The notes below the pieces were generated by a model. That model had not been told where the DNA came from and made no database searches. It saw only the letters and a program-made list of their open reading frames with translations. From Candidatus Saccharimonadia bacterium (GTDB lineage: Bacteria; Patescibacteriota; Saccharimonadia; Saccharimonadales; Saccharimonadaceae), in NCBI GenBank assembly GCA_023262335.1, contig JALRBE010000026.1, positions 1-14,302 of the forward strand: a stretch of DNA of 14,302 bases. Reading direction: 5' to 3'. Shown here piece by piece: positions 13,382 to 14,302 of this stretch (the first letter of the stretch is position 1; every line of letters starts with the position of its first letter). The translations under genes were made by a program, and so were the position numbers.

Positions 13382-13410
13382 TTGCAAAGCCCTTATGGCT
13401 ACGGTAGAAT
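13382..13410 (+). promoter_or_regulatory. Sigma-70-like promoter of the major-type pilin
   Basis: TTGCAA (13382-13387) and TAGAAT (13405-13410) are separated by 17 nt. The predicted start near 13417 gives a ~35-nt leader with AGGGGG (13434-13439) 12 nt before ATG 13452. Unlike most protein genes here, this one has both a -35 and a leader with a Shine-Dalgarno-like element. Confidence 0.7.
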
Positions 13411-13451
13411 TTATTCAGAGTAATATTTTAATTAGGGGGCAAAACCTAAAA

Positions 13452-13955
13452 ATGAGTATCAAAGAAATTAAAAAATTGCAGTCAGAGAAGGGCTTTACGA
13501 TCGTCGAACTCTTGATTGTGATCGTTGTTATCGGTATCTTGGCAGCGATTGTGATTGTTGCGTTTAACGGTATTACACAACAAGCAAATGCCAACGCAGC
13601 AAAAGCGAACGCGCAGAGCGTGGCTAAAGTAGCGGATACATTTAACACCGAATGTCCAAAAACAACAGCTTGTGCGAGCGTAAGTGGCTATCCATCAGAG
13701 GCTAACTTGCGGACGTATTCTGGTGCTTCAAATGCAACCGCTAAGCTTCCAGCAGCAATTAGCGCAGATGCAGCATTAATCCAAACTACACTTAGTGCTA
13801 CACATGCTGATGGAAAAACGATACAGTACCTAGTTAACGCAACTAATACCGGAACCTGTGTTGGTTATTGGAACCAGTCGACGGGTGCAGCTGAGTATAT
13901 CTACGCCGGCGCTGCATCGAATGGACAGAATATCGCTACACCAACTTGTTCATAA
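13452..13955 (+). CDS. Type IV major-type prepilin
   Basis: A 167-aa prepilin. A basic 14-residue leader (MSIKEIKKLQSEKG) precedes a textbook N-terminus, FTIVELLIVIVVIGILAAIVIVAF, with Glu at mature position 5, so it should be cleaved and methylated by a prepilin peptidase and polymerised. The soluble domain is Ala/Thr/Asn-rich with four Cys (TECPKTTACAS, NTGTCVGYW, PTCS at the end), the last forming a possible C-terminal disulphide loop. Start 13452 is preferred over the in-frame ATG 13395, which precedes the predicted transcript start. Base composition and codon use are visibly more AT-rich than its neighbours, which may reflect high expression or transfer. Probably the main fibre subunit or a paralogue of it, working with the minor-pilin operon at 7720-11859. 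Confidence 0.92.
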   Translation: MSIKEIKKLQSEKGFTIVELLIVIVVIGILAAIVIVAFNGITQQANANAAKANAQSVAKVADTFNTECPKTTACASVSGYPSEANLRTYSGASNATAKLPAAISADAALIQTTLSATHADGKTIQYLVNATNTGTCVGYWNQSTGAAEYIYAGAASNGQNIATPTCS

Positions 13956-13964
13956 GATTTCTTA

Positions 13965-14003
13965 AAATAATAGGACACAATGAATGATTGTGTCCTATTA
14001 TTT
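13965..14003. terminator. Bidirectional terminator between pilin and glyA
   Basis: A perfect 17-bp stem, AAATAATAGGACACAAT (13965-13981) with its complement (13987-14003), around a GAATG loop. It is A/T-rich at the base, so both the pilin transcript (+) and the glyA transcript (-) would see a T-rich 3' arm. It begins 10 nt after the pilin stop and lies 9 nt beyond the glyA stop. Confidence 0.88.
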
Positions 14004-14012
14004 ATTGTATGG

Positions 14013-14302
14013 CTACAAAATACCCGCTCTCGTTTTGAATGTAACAGCAATCTTTACTGCTAAGGCAACTATATCATCTTCCAAAAAACCCTTAGTTGTC
14101 ACCGCAGGCGTCCCGAGACGGATACCACTGGGCCTAAATGGCGGCAGCGGATCGTCCGGCACGACATTCGCGTTGACGGTAATACCGGCACGTTCAAGCA
14201 TGTCTTGAGCTTGCTTGCCATCAATACCAAAAGACTTATGGACGTCCGCCAAAATCAAATGATTACTCGTGCCACCTGTCACCAAGTAAAACCCTTGCTT
14301 TT
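14013..14302 (-). CDS. glyA: Serine hydroxymethyltransferase, C-terminal part
   Basis: The last ~95 residues of SHMT; the gene enters from the right edge. The PLP enzyme converts serine and tetrahydrofolate into glycine and 5,10-methylene-THF, the substrate of FolD encoded at 6336-7148. Family motifs: GFYLVTGGTSNHLILADV, GIDGKQAQDMLERAGITVNAN, PPFRPSGIRLGTPAVTTKG, the last containing the substrate-carboxylate-binding Arg. The PLP Lys and the N-terminal domains are outside the window. The reading frame runs open to the window edge; no start codon lies inside. It is convergent with the pilin gene. Confidence 0.95.
   Translation of the reverse strand, partial: KQGFYLVTGGTSNHLILADVHKSFGIDGKQAQDMLERAGITVNANVVPDDPLPPFRPSGIRLGTPAVTTKGFLEDDIVALAVKIAVTFKTRAGIL

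Overview
The window looks like a chromosomal segment of a Patescibacteria/CPR bacterium, most likely Candidatus Saccharibacteria (TM7). This is inferred from the type of genes present, not from a marker gene: an LPXTG-anchored DUF11 surface protein, a 7TM histidine kinase beside a receiver-only regulator, scattered type IV pilin genes, a small DUF5684 membrane protein, short intergenic gaps, and many promoters that place the start codon at or near the predicted transcription start.

Layout. 1-60 holds the terminator of an unseen upstream gene. 225-1481 (+) is a secreted LPQTG surface protein. 1571-1783 (+) is a small tail-anchored membrane protein, overlapping tail to tail with a 725-aa hybrid sensor kinase (1764-3941, -). 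Upstream of the kinase on the same strand is a Rossmann-fold enzyme resembling acyl-ACP reductase (3985-5433, -), whose promoter contains a perfect 16-bp palindrome. 5546-5841 (-) holds two very small unrecognised genes joined by an ATGA overlap, with their own promoter and terminator. They are divergent from a receiver-only response regulator (5971-6339, +), which meets folD (6336-7148, -) stop to stop. A DUF5684 membrane protein (7210-7659, +) follows.

7720-11859 (+) is a tightly overlapping three-gene pilus unit: two pseudopilins with Glu+5, then a 949-aa protein with a pilin-like N-terminus lacking Glu+5 fused to 14 RCC1-type repeats, each with a cysteine pair. This is the most interesting part of the window. 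It reads as a minor-pilin tip complex carrying a double beta-propeller, probably an adhesin or host-contact device. Next come tRNA-Lys(CUU) and tRNA-Arg(UCG) on the minus strand, each with its own terminator, murB (12344-13372, +), an AT-richer major-type IV pilin (13452-13955, +), a bidirectional terminator, and the C-terminal end of glyA (-) running off the window.

How the parts may work together. Core functions are folate C1 metabolism (folD, glyA), peptidoglycan precursor synthesis (murB) and decoding (two tRNAs). The rest faces the cell surface: wall-anchored protein, pili, sensor kinase. A TTCATAAG motif occurs upstream of the kinase and again between the small-gene pair and the receiver protein, hinting at shared regulation.
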